DNA from: JAGVSR01 sp963742405
Lineage (GTDB): Bacteria > Pseudomonadota > Alphaproteobacteria > Rhizobiales > Hyphomicrobiaceae
Reading direction: 5' to 3'
Length of the DNA stretch: 64,000 nt
Assembly: GCA_963742405.1 (NCBI GenBank)
Contig: CAVUMB010000007.1
Span: 124,001-188,000 of the forward strand
The position numbers and the translations under genes are program-made. The notes under the pieces were generated by a model that was not told where the DNA came from, searched no databases, and worked only from the letters and a program-made list of their open reading frames with translations. Of this stretch, positions 34,049 to 44,385 are shown in pieces. Position 1 is the stretch's first letter. Each line of letters opens with the position of its first letter.

Positions 34049-35425
34049 ATGACGGAATTCATGACCACATTTGCGCCGACGTCGCTCTTGCTCCGCCAAT
34101 TTTGCCCCGCGGCATTGCCGCTGCGACGCTCCGGAATTGTGCTGCTTTCAGGACTGCTCGCGATAGTGGCAGTGTGGCCAGCGTCGGCGCAGCTGACCGG
34201 GCGGCAATCGGAGGGTTCGCTGTCCCCAATCCCGATCGCCATTCCGGAGTTCGTCGGCGACAATCCGCAACTCGCCACCGAGATCTCCAACGTCGTCGCC
34301 AATGACCTGGAAAGTTCCGGGCTTTTCAAACCACTGGACCGCGCCTCATTTTTGGAAGCCGTTCGCGACATCAATGCTCCCCCGCGCATGGTTGATTGGC
34401 GCTCCATAGGTGCCGATGCTTTGACGGTCGGGCGCGTCACGCGCGATGCCAGTGGGCGACTGTCCTCGGAATTCCGCCTTTGGGATGTGGCGACCGGCAA
34501 ACAGCTCGCCGGTCAGCGGTTTGCGACGGCGGAAGCGAATTGGCGCCGCGTCGGACACATCATCGCCGACCAGATCTACGAGCGACTGACCGGGGAAAAA
34601 GGCTACTTCGACAGCCGCGTGGTGTTCGTCGACGAAACCGGTCCCAAGGAGAAGCGCGTCAAACGGCTGGCTATCATGGATCAGGATGGCGCCAATGTGC
34701 GCGTCCTCTCGAAGGGCTCGGAGATCGTGCTGACGCCGCGATTTTCGCCCACGCGCAATGAAATCACCTTCATGTCCTATACCCGCGATCAACCGCGGGT
34801 TTTCCTGCTCAATCTGGAGACGATGCAACGCGAAGTTGTCGGCGAATTCCCAGGGATGACCTTTGCGCCGCGATTTTCGCCAGACGGCCAGCGCGTGATC
34901 TTTTCGATGCAGTCGGAAGGTTCGAGTTCGCTCTTTGAAATGGATCTGCGCACGCGCCAGACCCGCCGCCTGACCCAGACAGATGCGATCGACACCGGCC
35001 CCAGCTATTCGCCCGACGGCAAGCAGATCGCCTTTGAGAGTGATCGTGAGGGCACTCAACAGCTTTACCTGATGAATTCCGATGGCTCCGGTGCGCGCCG
35101 TCTCAGCTATGGCGAAGGCCGGTACTCGACCCCTGTATGGTCGCCGCGCGGTGATTACATTGCCTTTACGAAGCAACTATCGGGGCGTTTCCTCATTGGG
35201 GTTATGCGCCCCGACGGATCCGGCGAGCGCGTGCTCACCGAAGGCTTCCATAATGAGGGACCAACCTGGTCGCCCAACGGGCGCGTTGTGATGTTCTTCC
35301 GTGAAGGCCAGGGCAACAATAACGGAGCCCGAATCTATTCGGTCGACATCACCGGTTACAACGAACGGGTGATCCCGACACCGTCGTTTGCGTCCGATCC
35401 GGCCTGGTCGCCGCTCCTGAACTGA
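34049..35425 (+). CDS. tolB: Tol-Pal periplasmic beta-propeller protein TolB
   Basis: A 458-residue protein with a signal peptide (cleavage after ASA near residue 47), an N-terminal TolB domain (about 55-190), and a six-bladed propeller with recurrent F/YSPDGxxI motifs (RFSPDGQRVIF, SYSPDGKQIAF, TWSPNGRVVMF). It binds Pal and colicin-type ligands in other bacteria. An ATG at 34061 is an alternative start. It is separated from pal by the twin lipoprotein genes, which is unusual. Confidence 0.95.
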   Translation: MTEFMTTFAPTSLLLRQFCPAALPLRRSGIVLLSGLLAIVAVWPASAQLTGRQSEGSLSPIPIAIPEFVGDNPQLATEISNVVANDLESSGLFKPLDRASFLEAVRDINAPPRMVDWRSIGADALTVGRVTRDASGRLSSEFRLWDVATGKQLAGQRFATAEANWRRVGHIIADQIYERLTGEKGYFDSRVVFVDETGPKEKRVKRLAIMDQDGANVRVLSKGSEIVLTPRFSPTRNEITFMSYTRDQPRVFLLNLETMQREVVGEFPGMTFAPRFSPDGQRVIFSMQSEGSSSLFEMDLRTRQTRRLTQTDAIDTGPSYSPDGKQIAFESDREGTQQLYLMNSDGSGARRLSYGEGRYSTPVWSPRGDYIAFTKQLSGRFLIGVMRPDGSGERVLTEGFHNEGPTWSPNGRVVMFFREGQGNNNGARIYSVDITGYNERVIPTPSFASDPAWSPLLN

Positions 35426-35433
35426 GACACGGC

Positions 35434-35448
35434 TTAACCTCACTTTAA
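35434..35448 (+). promoter_or_regulatory. CtrA-type box downstream of tolB
   Basis: TTAA-CCTCACT-TTAA matches TTAA-N7-TTAA. It lies in the gap before the twin lipoprotein genes and is the only operator-like element seen there, though 247 bases separate it from the first start codon. Confidence 0.5.
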
Positions 35449-35694
35449 CGAATTTCGGGCACTTTTAACCCACTGCCGCAGCCCATCCGCTTCGGCAATT
35501 TTATGCGTACGTTCCGCAGGTTAGATCATTTCGCAGTCGCGAAGATTTAAGCGTGAGGAGCATGAACCACGGCGTGGTATTTTCGCATCTACTGGGGTCA
35601 AAAACAGTTCGTTAGGCGCCTCCGTTCTTGATCGAAAACCCCCATGCCGGTACCCAAGTATGTGGTTAGACGTTGAACGCAACAGGAGATCGTT

Positions 35695-35829
35695 ATGCAG
35701 GGTATCAAGGGGCTGATCGTTCTCTCCGCTGCTTTAGTAGCTGTTGCTCTAGGCGCCTGCCGTCGCGAAGAAGCGGCACCGATGAAGCTCGGTGCCGAGG
35801 TTCCGGCCGCCACGGAAGTGGCTCGCTAA
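35695..35829 (+). CDS. 44-residue lipoprotein, first of a tandem pair
   Basis: ATG 35695 follows AGGAGA. The protein has a positively charged start, a hydrophobic core (LIVLSAALVAVALGAC) and a lipobox LGAC; the mature peptide would be only 23 residues beginning CRREEAAPMKLGAE. It is a near copy of the next gene. The two differ largely by synonymous third-base changes in the shared mature part (for example GCGGCACCG against GCTGCTCCG), which argues strongly that both are translated and under selection. No known family was recognised; the size recalls entericidins, but the sequence does not match them. Confidence 0.78.
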   Translation: MQGIKGLIVLSAALVAVALGACRREEAAPMKLGAEVPAATEVAR

Positions 35830-35868
35830 TCCCTCCCGGATTTTCTGGGACACTACAGGAGAAAGACT

Positions 35869-35991
35869 ATGAAGGGCGCTATCGTTCTCGCTGCCGCTAT
35901 CGTGGCCGTTGCTCTCGGTGCTTGCCGCCGTGAAGAAGCTGCTCCGATGAAGCTCGGCGCTGACCTGCCGGTCGCTTCGGAAGCTCGCTAA
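35869..35991 (+). CDS. 40-residue lipoprotein, second of a tandem pair
   Basis: ATG 35869 follows AGGAGA at the same distance as in the first copy. It has the same architecture: MKGAIVLAAAIVAVALGAC with lipobox LGAC, then a 22-residue mature part CRREEAAPMKLGAD and a variable end. It is followed by a hairpin (36009-36028) and a strong intrinsic terminator at 36042-36093, so the pair forms its own short transcript between tolB and pal. An outer-membrane location is inferred: residue +2 is Arg, not Asp. Confidence 0.78.
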   Translation: MKGAIVLAAAIVAVALGACRREEAAPMKLGADLPVASEAR

Positions 35992-36008
35992 GAGATTTCT
36001 GGGGTCTA

Positions 36009-36028
36009 TCCGGTTCTAACGAGCCGGA
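36009..36028 (+). other. hairpin downstream of the twin lipoproteins
   Basis: TCCGGTTC and GAGCCGGA form an 8-bp stem (one G-T pair) with a TAAC loop. It lies 17 bases after the second lipoprotein stop and just before the terminator, and probably protects the 3' end of a short, abundant mRNA. Confidence 0.5.
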
Positions 36029-36041
36029 CGATCGTGAGATT

Positions 36042-36093
36042 AAGACCGGATTGCTTGCGCTCACGCGTCTGCAATTCGGTCTTTCTCTTTTTT
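36042..36093 (+). terminator. Rho-independent terminator after the lipoprotein pair
   Basis: AAGACCG-G-ATTGC pairs with GCAAT-T-CGGTCTT around a 16-base loop and is followed by TTCTCTTTTTT. Confidence 0.88.
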
Positions 36094-36478
36094 GGGTCAC
36101 GCTGATTCGGACAAATCTATCGATCGACTTTCGAACCGATCGCCACGTGCATGTGTGAAGGGGTGAGTTTCGGCCAGAGACCGTCGCCGCAAGCGTTGCC
36201 TGTTGTCAACGGCGTGGCCTTTTCCCCAGGGTTATCGACTGGTTCGGCCGATGCGACAGCACTGCCGGTGTGCGACAGGGTTGAGACAGGCTAAGTATTT
36301 TCAAACACAAGCTGACCCGCCGTGGACGCGTCCAGGTGGAAATTCCCCTCGTAACGCCACATTTGAATGGCAACGAGTTTATGGCAACGAGCTTTAGCGG
36401 GCTTACCCCTCGCGCCGCGGCAGGCGTGTGAGAAGCCCACTCCCGATGGCAAGGCGCCAGCGCCTTCGGACGAGCGCG
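36094..36478 (+). other. region upstream of pal
   Basis: No convincing gene. It holds a tandem direct repeat, ATGGCAACGAG at 36367-36377 and again at 36381-36391. The rest shows no clear promoter motif by eye, although pal must have its own promoter because a terminator precedes it. Confidence 0.4.
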
Positions 36479-37003
36479 ATGAGGTCGATGATGACGGTCC
36501 ACTCCTTTTGTAGCGGGTTTGCTCGCCTCCTTATGGTGGGGCTATGCGCCCTGTCGGTCGCCGGCTGCGCCAACAAGGAAACCAGTCCGGATGGTGCCAG
36601 CCTCGGGCCGGATGGCAAAGGGCCCGTGGTCCCCGGCACGCCCCGTGACTTCACGATCAATGCCGGCGACATCGTCTATTTTTCGTCTGATAGCTCCGAC
36701 CTGACGCCGGAGGCTCAGACCACGCTCGCGAAGCAAGCGCAGTGGCTGAAGCAGTATCCCGCCTTCACAATCACTGTCGAAGGTCACGCCGACGAGCGCG
36801 GCACGCGCGAGTACAACATCGCCCTCGGCGCCCGCCGCGCCACCGCCGTTCGAACATATCTCGCGTCCGCGGGCATTCCCGCCGCGCGCATGCGCACGAT
36901 CTCATACGGCAAGGAACGCCCCGTTGCAGTTTGCGATGACATCTCCTGCTGGGCACAGAATCGCCGCGCGCAGACCGTCTTGAACAGCCGAGTCGCGTCT
37001 TAA
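36479..37003 (+). CDS. pal: peptidoglycan-associated lipoprotein Pal
   Basis: A 174-residue (or shorter) lipoprotein. The signal ends at lipobox VAGC; the OmpA-like domain has the diaminopimelate-binding pattern EGHADERGTREYNIALG and a Cys pair in the region VCDDISCWAQNRR. Start codons at 36479, 36488 and 36491 are all possible; 36491 has AGG ten bases upstream. Pal anchors the outer membrane to the wall and works with TolB. Confidence 0.92.
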   Translation: MRSMMTVHSFCSGFARLLMVGLCALSVAGCANKETSPDGASLGPDGKGPVVPGTPRDFTINAGDIVYFSSDSSDLTPEAQTTLAKQAQWLKQYPAFTITVEGHADERGTREYNIALGARRATAVRTYLASAGIPAARMRTISYGKERPVAVCDDISCWAQNRRAQTVLNSRVAS

Positions 37004-37158
37004 TTTCGAAACCGCGCGTTCGCTTGCGATGGCCTGCTTCGGCCGCATCGTTCAAGCTCGGTTTTGTCGCCCCCGTGTGGCCCTTCTGATCGGCAATAGG
37101 CAAAGTTTAGCCCCAATGCTCGGGCAATCCTTCGATGTGGGCGACAGGAAGGTTTCGC

Positions 37159-38069
37159 ATGACCGAGTGCGCGACATTGCGACGGGCTGATGGGCGGTGC
37201 AGTGCGGCAGTCATTCGCCACAGCGGTTTTATTGCGCTGGTATCGGCAATCGCACTTGGAATTGCGCTGTCGGGTGCCGCAACGGCGCAAGATGTGCCGG
37301 ACGCTCAGCCCCAAGATCCACTCTTGATTTGATCGAAACGTTGCCCGACGGGCTTGTGCCACAAGCAGCACCTGACGATCCTCGCACGCCCGACGCACTC
37401 TTCGCCGCTGCGATTACGGAATTGCAAGCCGCGCATTTTGATGAGGCCCGCCGCCTGTTGGAACTGTTCGTGGTTCGCGATCCGCGCCATCCTTCGGTGC
37501 CGGAAGCGCGTCGTCATCTTTCGGAACTGTATCAACTGGACAGCAAGGCGGTCCCGCCCGTAGCGCCAGCCGAGACAGCAGCGACGCTGGAACCGCCGGC
37601 CGCGCCGGTGCCGGTGACCGCCAAATGGGTCACAACGCCAAGGTCTATAGGCGGCCGGATTGAAGACAGTTTCATGCTTGAGGCGGGGGATCGTGTTTTC
37701 TTCGCCGCACGCAGTGCCGAACTGGGGTCGCGCGCCCGTTCCGTTCTGGCCGCACAAGCTCGCTGGCTAAAGCGCAACGACAGTTTATCAGCTGTCGTGG
37801 AAGGGCACGCCGACGATCCTTCCCTCGACCCCGCCGGTGTCGATCGGCTCGCCGCCGACCGCGCTGATGCAGTCTTCCGTCGCCTGATAGAGGAGGGCGT
37901 CGCACCGGAACGGCTTGCCATCTCGCCTCAAGGCAAGGCACGCCCTATCGCAACCTGCGCCACGGCCGATTGCGCGGCGCAGAATCGGCGGGCAGTGACC
38001 GTGCTGACCGTGCAGCGCGTTACGGAATTGCCGTCCTCCGACGCGCGGATCAGCCCTCGCCTCCCGTGA
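37159..38069 (+). pseudogene. exported TPR-OmpA hybrid protein (second Pal-like), one frameshift
   Basis: ATG 37159 follows AGGAAGG and encodes a signal peptide ending ATAQ. At 37312-37330 the frame shifts (one missing base would repair it) to a second frame running to 38069. That part has a TPR-like helical pair (AAITELQAAHFDEARRLLEL and HPSVPEARRHLSELY), then an OmpA/Pal-type domain with VVEGHADDPS and DRADAVFRRL, and a Cys pair ATCATADCAAQNRR as in Pal. The normal RGTxxYN loop is replaced. The domain order combines features of CpoB and Pal and it sits between those two genes. Confidence 0.72.
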
Positions 38070-38218
38070 AGACGATATCGATCTTCTGGGCAAAGATCGC
38101 GGTATGGGTTGGTTCTCGGCCGCTGGCGTATTAGGAGTGGACGGGGCAATCGGGGACCTGTCCCCAGAATGAGGCCCGAATTCGCGTAAAATAATGAGCC
38201 CAGAAGTGAGGCAAGGCC

Positions 38219-39214
38219 GTGCGGGCGGACACAACATCGATGGGGTATTTCAGGCTGACGATTGCGATCGTGGCCATCTGCGTCTCCGGATCGCTGGTTA
38301 ACGCGCAAGCGCCGGCGGACGCAACGGCTGCCGCTGGCAAGGCCAAGGCGGTTGTGGCGGGCGCATCCTCGGGCGATTCCGAATTGCGCCGTCGCGTGCA
38401 GCAACTCGAAGAGCAGCTCGTCGACATGCAGGTCGTGATCGGCACACTCGAATCGCTGGCACGTTCCGGCGGCGCCTCGCCGGCCCCGCGTGTCGTCGCA
38501 CCGGTCGGCGGCGGCGGTGCGGACAATGCCCGAATTGAAGCTCTGGAAACCCAGATCCGCGCGCTCGCCTCACAGATCGAACAGATCCAAACCGGTCGCA
38601 GCCCTGCACCGGCCTATTCAGCCGCGCCACCACCTTCGATCGGGTCGCCGTCCACATTCGGCTCGACCACGGTCAATTCCGGCGAAGGCGATCCCATCGG
38701 CGGTCTCTTGGCGCAAGAGCGGGCCGTTGCGCCGGCGCCGCTGCCGCCGCCGTCCAACGAACGCGTTTCGCCGGCTGAAGCACCGGTTTCGGCTCCAGCC
38801 TATGCAACAACAGATCCGCAGCCGGCCGGTGATCCCAAGCAGGCCTATGAGCGCGCGTACGGGTTTTTGCTGCAGCAGGAATACGGCGCCGCCCAAGCCG
38901 GTTTCACCGACTTCCTCAAAGCCTACCCGCGCGATTCACTGGTACCCAATGCGCTTTATTGGTTGGGTGAAACGCATTACGTGCAGCGCAATTACGCCGA
39001 CGCTGCCGAAGCGTTCGATCTCGTAACGCAGGCCTACGGCAACAGCCCCAAGGCCCCCGATAGCATGCTGAAGCGCGGTATGGCGCTGGCGGCGCTGGGC
39101 AAGAAGCCGGACGCCTGTGGCGTGCTCGGCCAGATTTCCGGCAAGTATCCGAGCGCCCCGCCGCACCTGAAAAGCAAGGCTGATAGCGAGCGCCAGCGCA
39201 TCGGTTGCCCCTGA
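38219..39214 (+). CDS. cpoB: Tol-Pal system protein CpoB/YbgF
   Basis: A 331-residue periplasmic protein starting at GTG 38219 (ATG 38240 is an alternative). Signal peptide, then a trimerising coiled coil (about 60-125), a Pro/Ala linker (130-205) and a C-terminal TPR region containing LPNALYWLGE-type repeats (actual VPNALYWLGETHYVQRNY) and ending in a cysteine (IGCP). CpoB coordinates wall synthesis and outer-membrane constriction. It is the last gene of the tol-pal group. Confidence 0.92.
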   Translation: MRADTTSMGYFRLTIAIVAICVSGSLVNAQAPADATAAAGKAKAVVAGASSGDSELRRRVQQLEEQLVDMQVVIGTLESLARSGGASPAPRVVAPVGGGGADNARIEALETQIRALASQIEQIQTGRSPAPAYSAAPPPSIGSPSTFGSTTVNSGEGDPIGGLLAQERAVAPAPLPPPSNERVSPAEAPVSAPAYATTDPQPAGDPKQAYERAYGFLLQQEYGAAQAGFTDFLKAYPRDSLVPNALYWLGETHYVQRNYADAAEAFDLVTQAYGNSPKAPDSMLKRGMALAALGKKPDACGVLGQISGKYPSAPPHLKSKADSERQRIGCP

Positions 39215-39237
39215 AGACCACGACGGCAGAGACGTGA

Positions 39238-40551
39238 ATGAGTGAGCTGTGGACACCCAAGACCGACGAGATCGCAGCGCTCTTGCAGCAACTGATCGCG
39301 TTTCCCCGGCTGGTTCTTGCGGTTTCCGGCGGTTCTGACAGCGTTGCGTTGATGCACTTGGTCGCGCGGTGGAGGGCATCGCTCGGCAGCTCCGCGCCTG
39401 ATATTCTGGTCGCAACGGTGAACCACGGTCTCAGGTCTGGTTCGCGCAGCGAGGCCGAAAGCGTGACAGCGGCAGCGCACTCTCTCGGCTTCCAATCCCG
39501 CGTTCTGACGTGGAGCGGGCAGAAACCGACCCGCGGTGTCCAAGCAGAGGCGCGCCGGATGCGCTACCGTTTGCTCGGTGAATGCGCGGTCACAACCGGT
39601 ATCGGGCGCTGCGCCGTCGTAACCGCTCACACGCGCGAAGATCAGGCCGAAACACTTCTCATGCGACTGGCGCGCGGCAGTGGACCTGATGGTTTGCAGG
39701 CGATGCGTCCCGAGCGCCCGCTGACGCCTTTTCCCAACGTCGTGCTCGCCCGCCCCTTGCTCGGTGTATCGCGGCGCGCCTTGCGCTCGTTTCTGGGCGC
39801 CAGCGGCATTGTCTGGTTCGACGACCCGAGCAACGCCGACCGCCGCTTCGAGCGCATTCGCCTGCGCGACGCCGATGCTGTTCTTGCGGGCCTCGGGTTG
39901 ACCCCCGACATGGTGGCGCTCGCGGCCGTCCGCCAGCGTCGCGCTGTCGACGCCCTCGAAGCGGCCACAGACGCTCTCCAGGCCGCTGCATTAGACAGCC
40001 ACGCCGGTGCCTATGCCTCCTGCGACGGCGCGCTGTTTGCCGATGCTCCCGAAGAGATCCGCGTGCGCTTGACCGCACGCATCCTGGCGATGTTTGGCGG
40101 GGCCTCGCCGCCCGCGCAATTGGCTGAGATCGAACGGCTGGTGCGCGCCATGTCGACGCAAACAGCCGTTCAAGTGACACTGGGAGGATGTGAAATCCGC
40201 GCTTGCCGGCGTCAAATTCGCGTCTTTCGCGAACGTGGACGGGCCGATCTGTCCCCTATTCGACTTGAGCCCGGCGAACAAGCGACGTGGGACCGCCGAT
40301 TTGTTATTCGACTTGCTACAGCGTCGGCGCCGGTCATGGTGCGGCCGCTTGATCGCGCTTCGATCGGACGGCTGCGGCAAACATCGAGCACGATGCCGCC
40401 GTTGCGTGCAGCTGCAACGCTGCCTGCCGTCTGGTCCGGCGATCATCTCCTTCTCATTGGCGGATTATCGCCGCATATGGGTGCTGATCTGGGTTCGCCG
40501 CCACTTGTCGAAGCGAGCTTCATTTTCGCCGGACACTTGGGCCGGTCGTAA
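39238..40551 (+). CDS. tilS: tRNA(Ile)-lysidine synthetase
   Basis: A 437-residue N-type ATP pyrophosphatase that converts C34 of tRNA-Ile(CAU) to lysidine. The PP-loop AVSGGSDSVAL (28-38) and HGLRSGSRSEAE are intact; the C-terminal half is divergent, as usual in this family. It starts 23 bases after cpoB and precedes ftsH, the common tilS-ftsH order. Confidence 0.93.
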   Translation: MSELWTPKTDEIAALLQQLIAFPRLVLAVSGGSDSVALMHLVARWRASLGSSAPDILVATVNHGLRSGSRSEAESVTAAAHSLGFQSRVLTWSGQKPTRGVQAEARRMRYRLLGECAVTTGIGRCAVVTAHTREDQAETLLMRLARGSGPDGLQAMRPERPLTPFPNVVLARPLLGVSRRALRSFLGASGIVWFDDPSNADRRFERIRLRDADAVLAGLGLTPDMVALAAVRQRRAVDALEAATDALQAAALDSHAGAYASCDGALFADAPEEIRVRLTARILAMFGGASPPAQLAEIERLVRAMSTQTAVQVTLGGCEIRACRRQIRVFRERGRADLSPIRLEPGEQATWDRRFVIRLATASAPVMVRPLDRASIGRLRQTSSTMPPLRAAATLPAVWSGDHLLLIGGLSPHMGADLGSPPLVEASFIFAGHLGRS

Positions 40552-40636
40552 GCATATTTGCGAAAGCAAGGATCGGATTGCGCCGGTGCCCGTAAACTAA
40601 TTCATTCGGAACGTTTTTGGCCTCATGCTGCCTAGC

Positions 40637-40665
40637 CTTGGCAAAACCTGCCCCTCCCCCTATCT
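40637..40665 (+). promoter_or_regulatory. RpoH (sigma-32)-type promoter before ftsH
   Basis: CTTG (40637-40640), an 18-base spacer and CCTATCT (40659-40665) match the alphaproteobacterial heat-shock consensus CTTG-N17/18-CYTATNT. It lies 88 bases before the ftsH start. ftsH is a heat-shock gene in many bacteria, so the assignment fits. Confidence 0.65.
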
Positions 40666-40752
40666 TAACCACTCGACTGGGGGGCTGGTTTCGACACCGG
40701 GACCCTCCACCAACGGCCAGCGGCCTTCAACCGCGGCCCGATAGGACGCTCG

Positions 40753-42681
<1,929 letters not shown>

Positions 42682-42732
42682 TGACGGCGCTGTGCACGGG
42701 CGCTTGATCCCGGGCGCAAAAGACACGACACA

Positions 42733-42763
42733 AAAGCAGCCCCCACCTCGCTGGGGGCTGTTT
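42733..42763 (+). terminator. Rho-independent terminator after ftsH
   Basis: AAA(G)CAGCCCCCA pairs with TGGGGGCTGTTT around CCTCGC. The T-run is short (TTT), so efficiency may be partial. Confidence 0.7.
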
Positions 42764-42785
42764 CGCATTTGTGTGGGAGAGGGTC

Positions 42786-43901
42786 GTGACGCGCCGCTTT
42801 TATCTCCGCCCCATCGTGTCGGTGGCCTACGATCACAGTCGCCTAGACCGCGGCCAATCCGGCGCCCAGGAGAAACTTTGCGGCCGCAGCGATCTGGGCT
42901 TCGCCGACGTCGAACTCATCGATGCCGAAGCTGAACCCGCCAAACGCGTGCAGCTCATCCCGGCCGAGGGCACGTACGGTTTTGCCAATCAGGACTGGTA
43001 TCATCCCCCCTTCCACGGCGAGGAGATGTGGCAAACGTTCGATAATCTCGTGGAGCTACGGCCTGCTTACGCCGGCCTATCCATGGACCGCCCGCGCATC
43101 ATGGGTATCGTCAATGTGACGCCTGACAGCTTTTCCGACGGCGGCCGCTTCGCCAACGTTCGCTCAGCCATCGATCATGGGTTGCGACTGGCCGATGAAG
43201 GCGCCGACATCCTCGACATCGGCGGCGAAAGCACCCGCCCGGGATCGGACGCTGTGCCCCTCGACGAGGAGCTGCGCCGCGTCATGCCTGTTCTGGAGGG
43301 TTTGCGGGCGCGCACGTCGGCCAAGATTTCCATCGACACCCGCAAGGCTGAAGTCATGCGTCGCGCCGCTGCAGCCGGGGCCGACATTCTCAACGACGTT
43401 TCTGCCCTGACGCATGATCCCGATGCGCTCGCCGCGGCCGCCGAAACCGGCAAGCCGATCATGTTGATGCACGCCCAGGGCGACCCCAAGACGATGAACG
43501 TCAATCCGCAATATCGTGACGTCGTACTCGACGTATTCGACTTCCTCGCCGAGCGCATCACGGCCTGCGAAGAAGTCGGCATCTCGCGCGACAGGATCGT
43601 TGTCGATCCCGGCATCGGCTTCGGTAAGCACCTCCAGCACAACGTCGCGGTCCTGCAGGCGATGAGCCTTTATCATGGCCTAGGCGTACCGGTTCTGCTC
43701 GGCGCCTCGCGCAAGAAGCTGATTGGGCAGCTGTGCAACGTGGAAGCTGCGAACCAGCGCGTACCGGGCTCGATTGCCGCCGCGCTCTCCGCGATTGCAC
43801 AAGGAGTGCAGATCGTGCGGGTGCATGATGTCGCCGACACAGTCCAGGCCGTGCGCGTGTGGCAAGCCATCATGCGCGGAACAGAGGCGGGTCTCGGCTA
43901 G
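42786..43901 (+). CDS. folP: dihydropteroate synthase with N-terminal extension
   Basis: A 371-residue protein from GTG 42786 (after GGAGAGG). The DHPS core starts near residue 103 with MGIVNVTPDSFSDGG and has GGESTRPGSD, ISIDTRKAEV and DPGIGFGKH; it joins p-aminobenzoate to the pterin pyrophosphate. The usual length is about 270-290 residues, so roughly 100 residues precede the core. These show no recognised domain but are well folded in appearance (aromatic and acidic residues). It converges on the ParA partner gene with overlapping stop codons at CTAG. Confidence 0.92.
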   Translation: MTRRFYLRPIVSVAYDHSRLDRGQSGAQEKLCGRSDLGFADVELIDAEAEPAKRVQLIPAEGTYGFANQDWYHPPFHGEEMWQTFDNLVELRPAYAGLSMDRPRIMGIVNVTPDSFSDGGRFANVRSAIDHGLRLADEGADILDIGGESTRPGSDAVPLDEELRRVMPVLEGLRARTSAKISIDTRKAEVMRRAAAAGADILNDVSALTHDPDALAAAAETGKPIMLMHAQGDPKTMNVNPQYRDVVLDVFDFLAERITACEEVGISRDRIVVDPGIGFGKHLQHNVAVLQAMSLYHGLGVPVLLGASRKKLIGQLCNVEAANQRVPGSIAAALSAIAQGVQIVRVHDVADTVQAVRVWQAIMRGTEAGLG

Positions 43902-44374
43902 CTCGCGGCCGCCTTGCGATTGGCAACGCGCTGCAAGGCGCCCTCGATGATGGCAGCGCGCAGTTCATCGATTGTCGGACTGCCGTCGGGCAAGGCGACA
44001 TGCTGCGCCTTGGCCAGCTGGCGCAGATCATCAGGCGACGCGATCGCCTCGAGCTTGCGGGCGAGGCCTTCTCGACCCTCCTTCGTGACCACAACCACGA
44101 CACTGAAGGCGAACGGATCGAAGCCGGATTGAGTGCTGTCCGATACGGCGGACGCCGCCGCCGCGACCGGATCGGCAACTTTGGCTTTGGCGGCCCGGTT
44201 CTTTCGTCCCCGTTCGGGGATCGGCAGCCGGACACGTACCTGCGCGATTTCACGCTCGCAGATGTCAGTCAGAACCTCTGCGCCCTCGGCCGTCACGCCA
44301 TCGGCGGATTGAAACAGATCACGGAAATACTTCTTCTGGCTCGCTCCGGAAAGGGATCGGGTGGCCTTGCCCAT
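43898..44374 (-). CDS. small partner protein of the orphan ParA-like ATPase
   Basis: A 158-residue protein of unknown family. The N-terminal third is basic and helical (MGKATRSLSGASQKKYF). A low-complexity Ala/Lys stretch (RGRKNRAAKAKVADP) follows, and the C-terminal third is helical (LARKLEAIASPDDLRQLAKA). It lies 11 bases after the ParA-like gene and is surely co-transcribed with it. It lacks a ParB nuclease-like or HTH motif visible by eye. By position it may be the adaptor or activator of the ATPase, as McdB-like partners are for McdA. Confidence 0.65.
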   Translation of the reverse strand: MGKATRSLSGASQKKYFRDLFQSADGVTAEGAEVLTDICEREIAQVRVRLPIPERGRKNRAAKAKVADPVAAAASAVSDSTQSGFDPFAFSVVVVVTKEGREGLARKLEAIASPDDLRQLAKAQHVALPDGSPTIDELRAAIIEGALQRVANRKAAAS

Positions 44375-44385
44375 GTTGATCGTCC

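Noticed and set aside
35695..35991. Entericidin A/B pair
   Set aside because: Size and tandem layout are similar, but the mature sequences lack the entericidin pattern.
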